DNA from: Pseudomonadota bacterium
Lineage (GTDB): Bacteria > Pseudomonadota > Alphaproteobacteria > Acetobacterales > Acetobacteraceae
Length of the DNA: 24,627 nt
Direction: 5' to 3'
Assembly: GCA_021808985.1 (NCBI GenBank)
Contig: JAKBAQ010000013.1
Location: 1 to 24,627 of the forward strand
A program made the translations under genes and the position numbers. This document shows positions 22,449-24,627 of the stretch, piece by piece (position 1 is the first letter of the stretch; each line of letters starts with the position of its first letter). The notes under the pieces are model-generated. The model was not told the origin of the DNA. It ran no database searches and saw nothing but the letters and a program-made list of their open reading frames with translations.

Positions 22449-22583
22449 GCGGGGCGGTGCTTAGGGTGTTTTTCAATGAATGAAAAACACCCTCGTTATA
22501 TTTGAGCGAGCAATTTCATTCACTTGATCGGAACCGGGCGGTTCCGATCAAGTGAATATTGCTCTATCCGCCCCGCCTTTTTC
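22449..22583. repeat. Nested inverted repeats in a convergent intergenic region
   Basis: Three dyads occupy the gap between the SDR and aldehyde dehydrogenase genes. Outer: GCGGGGCGG (22449-22457) with CCGCCCCGC (22568-22576), followed by CTTTTTC. First inner hairpin: 13 perfect pairs (22463-22475 with 22481-22493), loop ATGAA. Second inner hairpin: 18 perfect pairs (22519-22536 with 22539-22556), extended by GAGCAAT (22508-22514) with ATTGCTC (22558-22564). It certainly could act as a strong bidirectional terminator. The layout, AT-rich inside GC-rich ends, also resembles a small non-coding mobile element or palindromic repeat, but no target duplication or second copy is visible here. Confidence 0.8.
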
Positions 22584-24087
22584 ATGCCTCCTCGCGTTTG
22601 ATGCGGTGCGAGGGAATGCCGCCGAGCAGGACCGTTTTGGATTCAAGGTATGGCCGCAGCCCTTCGATGCCGCCCTCCCGGCCGACGCCCGACTGCTTGA
22701 AGCCGCCAAAAGCGATGCTGAAATCAGTCAGCACGCCATTATGGCCGAACGTGCCCGAGCGGACGCGGCGGGCAATCTGGTAGGCGCGGTCGACATCATT
22801 GGTGAACACGCAGCCATTGAGGCCGAATGGGCTGTCATTGGCGAGTTCGATGGCCTGGGCTTCCGAGTCGGCGGGGATGACCACCAGCACGGGGCCAAAA
22901 ATTTCCTCGCGCGCGATGACGGACTGGTTGCTGACATGGCCGAACACCGTCGGCTCCACATAAAAGCCGCGCGGCAGATGCGCCGGGCGGCCGCCGCCCG
23001 TGCCGAGCGTGAAGCCTTCGGCGCGGGCCTTGGCGATGTAGCCTTCCACACGCTCACGCTGGCGGCGTGAGGCCAGCGGCCCCATCTCCGTTTCGGGCGC
23101 AAACGGGTCTCCCACCTTGGTTTTGCCAAAGGTGGCGCTCAGCGCCTCGAGCATCTGGTCATGACGATGGCGGCTGACGATGACGCGGGTGATGGAGGCG
23201 CAGACCTGGCCGGTCATGCTGCGCTCCTCGTGGGCCAGCACCTCGGCGGCTGTCGCGATATCGTAATCATCCAACACGATGGCGGCGGATTTGCCGCCCA
23301 GCTCCATGGTGTAGCGCGCCATGCGGCCGCCCAGCATCGAGGCGATTCTGGAGCCGGCGGCCGTGGAGCCGGTGAAGGAGATTTTGTCGATGCCAGGATG
23401 ACGGACCAGGGCCTCGGAGGCCTCGCGGTCAGCGGTGACGACATTGAACACGCCGGGCGGCAAGCCGACTTCCTCGGCGATCTCGGCCATCAGCAGCCCG
23501 GCGCATGGCGCCTCGGGGGAGGATTTGATCACCACCGTGCAGCCCGCCAGCAAGGCCGGGGCGGCTTTGAAGGCGATCAGCGAAATGGGGCCGTTCCAGG
23601 GAATGATGGCGCCGACCACCCCCACCGGCTCATGCACCAGCAGCGCCTGCTTGGCGCCCGAGAAGGTGCGGTGCTCCTCCTCGAACGGATAACGCGAGGC
23701 CAGGCCAGCGTAATATTTGTAAAGCCCGCTTACCGAGGCGGCATAAACCTGCGAGAGGGAATAGGTGATGCCCATCTCGTTGGGCCAGGTACGGGCGATA
23801 TCGGGCGCCCGCTCATCGAGCCGCTTGGCGATCGCCTTCAGGTAGACGGCGCGCTCGGCATGCGACAGGCGCGGCCAGGGGCCGGTATCAAACGCCGCGC
23901 GGGCGGCCGCCACGGCGCGGTTGATATCCGTCTCATCGGCCTCGGCAACGCTGACATAAAGCTCCTCGGTGGCGGGGGCGATGACATCAAGCCGGCGGGT
24001 GGCGTGCGGCGCCACCCATTCGCCATTGATGAAAAACTTGTCCGGGTGGCGGAGCGGGGCGGATGTATGGGCGTTTATCTGGCTCAT
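22582..24087 (-). CDS. Aldehyde dehydrogenase family protein
   Basis: A 501-residue full-length aldehyde dehydrogenase. The ATG at 24087 (MSQINAHTS) is preferred; the frame stays open to 24150 but would overlap the GMC gene end. Seen: IPWNGP with Asn165, FTGST near 238-242, general-base Glu262 in MELGGKSA, nucleophile Cys296 in TGQVCAS. All are intact. Known: it oxidises an aldehyde to the acid with NAD(P)+. It lies 50 bp downstream of a GMC-type alcohol oxidoreductase on the same strand, so the pair would convert a primary alcohol to a carboxylate ready for CoA activation. Inferred: it handles alcohols made by the P450s or a related growth substrate. Its stop codon lies at the edge of the inverted-repeat region. 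Confidence 0.95.
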   Translation of the reverse strand: MSQINAHTSAPLRHPDKFFINGEWVAPHATRRLDVIAPATEELYVSVAEADETDINRAVAAARAAFDTGPWPRLSHAERAVYLKAIAKRLDERAPDIARTWPNEMGITYSLSQVYAASVSGLYKYYAGLASRYPFEEEHRTFSGAKQALLVHEPVGVVGAIIPWNGPISLIAFKAAPALLAGCTVVIKSSPEAPCAGLLMAEIAEEVGLPPGVFNVVTADREASEALVRHPGIDKISFTGSTAAGSRIASMLGGRMARYTMELGGKSAAIVLDDYDIATAAEVLAHEERSMTGQVCASITRVIVSRHRHDQMLEALSATFGKTKVGDPFAPETEMGPLASRRQRERVEGYIAKARAEGFTLGTGGGRPAHLPRGFYVEPTVFGHVSNQSVIAREEIFGPVLVVIPADSEAQAIELANDSPFGLNGCVFTNDVDRAYQIARRVRSGTFGHNGVLTDFSIAFGGFKQSGVGREGGIEGLRPYLESKTVLLGGIPSHRIKREEA

Positions 24088-24137
24088 GTGCGGAGACTCT
24101 CTTTCAGCATTCAACGGGTCAGAGGGCGGCGACGGGC

Positions 24138-24627
24138 TCAGGCGGCCCAATCCCTCAGGATGATGTCAGCGCCCCGCCAGGCGATGGCCATGACCGGCGC
24201 ATTCGTGTTGCCGGAGGGCAGCTCGGGGAAGATGGAGCCATCGACCACGCGCACCCCCCGCACACCGCGCAGGCGCAGCGCGGGGTCTACCGGAGCGGCG
24301 TCATCATGGCCCATGCGGCAGCTGCCGCTGGCATGGTATGAGCCGTAGCCGCAGGCCCGGTGGGCGGCGAGGATTTCCTCGTCCGACTGATATTGCGGGC
24401 CCGGCCGCGTCTCGGCGACCACCATGTCAGCGAGCGGCTTTTGCATGGCCAGATGACGGGCATAGCGGATGATCTCGACGGCGGCGCGCTCATCCTCGGC
24501 GGCGGTGTAATAATTCGCGATGATTTCGGGCAGATCCTCGGGTGATCGGGAACGGATGCGCACCGTGCCCTTGGCTTGCGGGCGCAGCATATAGGCGCAC
24601 AGCATCATGCCGCCATGGGGCTCGGTG
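24138..24627 (-). CDS. GMC-family alcohol dehydrogenase/oxidase, C-terminal part only
   Basis: Only the last 163 codons are in the window; the gene runs off the right end. Seen: the GMC C-terminal signature around GSYHASGSCRMG with the catalytic His of that loop, then DPALRLRGVRGVRVVDGSIF and PSGNTNAPVMAIAWRGAD. This includes the second active-site position (Asn in SGNTNAP), as in choline-dehydrogenase-type enzymes. Known: these FAD enzymes oxidise primary alcohols to aldehydes, with a quinone or cytochrome acceptor in the dehydrogenase group. The downstream aldehyde dehydrogenase fits the next step. The FAD-binding N-terminus is not visible, so whether the gene is intact cannot be judged. 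Confidence 0.92.
   Translation of the reverse strand, partial: TEPHGGMMLCAYMLRPQAKGTVRIRSRSPEDLPEIIANYYTAAEDERAAVEIIRYARHLAMQKPLADMVVAETRPGPQYQSDEEILAAHRACGYGSYHASGSCRMGHDDAAPVDPALRLRGVRGVRVVDGSIFPELPSGNTNAPVMAIAWRGADIILRDWAA

Noticed and set aside
22449..22583. A CRISPR array or insertion sequence
   Set aside because: There are dyads but no direct repeats with spacers, and no transposase gene in or beside the region.
23161..24348. A 395-codon plus-strand frame opposite the second aldehyde dehydrogenase
   Set aside because: The minus strand encodes a full aldehyde dehydrogenase and the GMC C-terminus with all key residues; the plus frame is Gly/Ala/Arg/His-rich and featureless.

Overview
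The window is GC-rich and densely coded. It looks like an accessory catabolic region from a proteobacterium, most likely an alphaproteobacterium. That guess rests on the protein styles (FeaR-like AraC regulator, ArsR with a CC motif, CYP101-like P450, FadB-type linker) and is not a firm taxonomic call. I recognise 23 protein genes, two of them cut by the window edges. I see no rRNA, tRNA, CRISPR array or transposase.

Left flank (1-4433): the start of an aldehyde dehydrogenase gene (cut at base 1), its probable AraC/FeaR-type regulator, and a compact arsenic-resistance operon arsR-arsC-acr3 on the minus strand. arsR begins inside a perfect 32-bp palindrome.

Core (4434-22426): a multi-operon pathway that appears to oxidise and then beta-oxidise a hydrophobic, probably alicyclic, terpenoid- or steroid-like compound. 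A TetR regulator is divergent from a Rieske oxygenase alpha subunit (RHO1). A minus-strand pair encodes a P450 with an unusual I-helix and a BoxA-like ferredoxin/FAD reductase. Divergent from it are a CYP101-like P450 and a [2Fe-2S] ferredoxin. A five-gene minus-strand operon follows: a crotonase-fold enzyme and four acyl-CoA dehydrogenase (ACAD) family proteins, two with one half of the FAD-site signature and two with the other half. Divergent from that operon are a fused enoyl-CoA hydratase with a degenerate 3-hydroxyacyl-CoA dehydrogenase half, and a metallophosphoesterase. A second Rieske oxygenase (RHO2), a thiolase and an SDR dehydrogenase form the last plus-strand unit.

Right flank (22427-24627): a nested set of strong inverted repeats between convergent genes, then a minus-strand GMC oxidoreductase (cut by the window end) and aldehyde dehydrogenase pair, suited to alcohol to aldehyde to acid oxidation.

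The strongest system-level signal is a shared motif, TACAT-N3-(A/T)T-(C/G)-N-A-(A/T)-N-AT-(C/G)-N-CA. It occurs at four promoter regions of the core (5177-5206, 9027-9058, 16534-16566, 19134-19166) and ties the dispersed operons into one candidate regulon, plausibly under the TetR protein. Together the genes suggest: initial oxygenation by P450s and Rieske enzymes, oxidation of alcohol and aldehyde to the acid, CoA activation by a ligase not seen here, dehydrogenation by heteromeric ACADs, hydration or ring cleavage by crotonases, oxidation of the 3-hydroxyacyl-CoA (possibly by the SDR, because the HAD half of the fusion looks dead) and thiolysis. The substrate cannot be read from the sequence.
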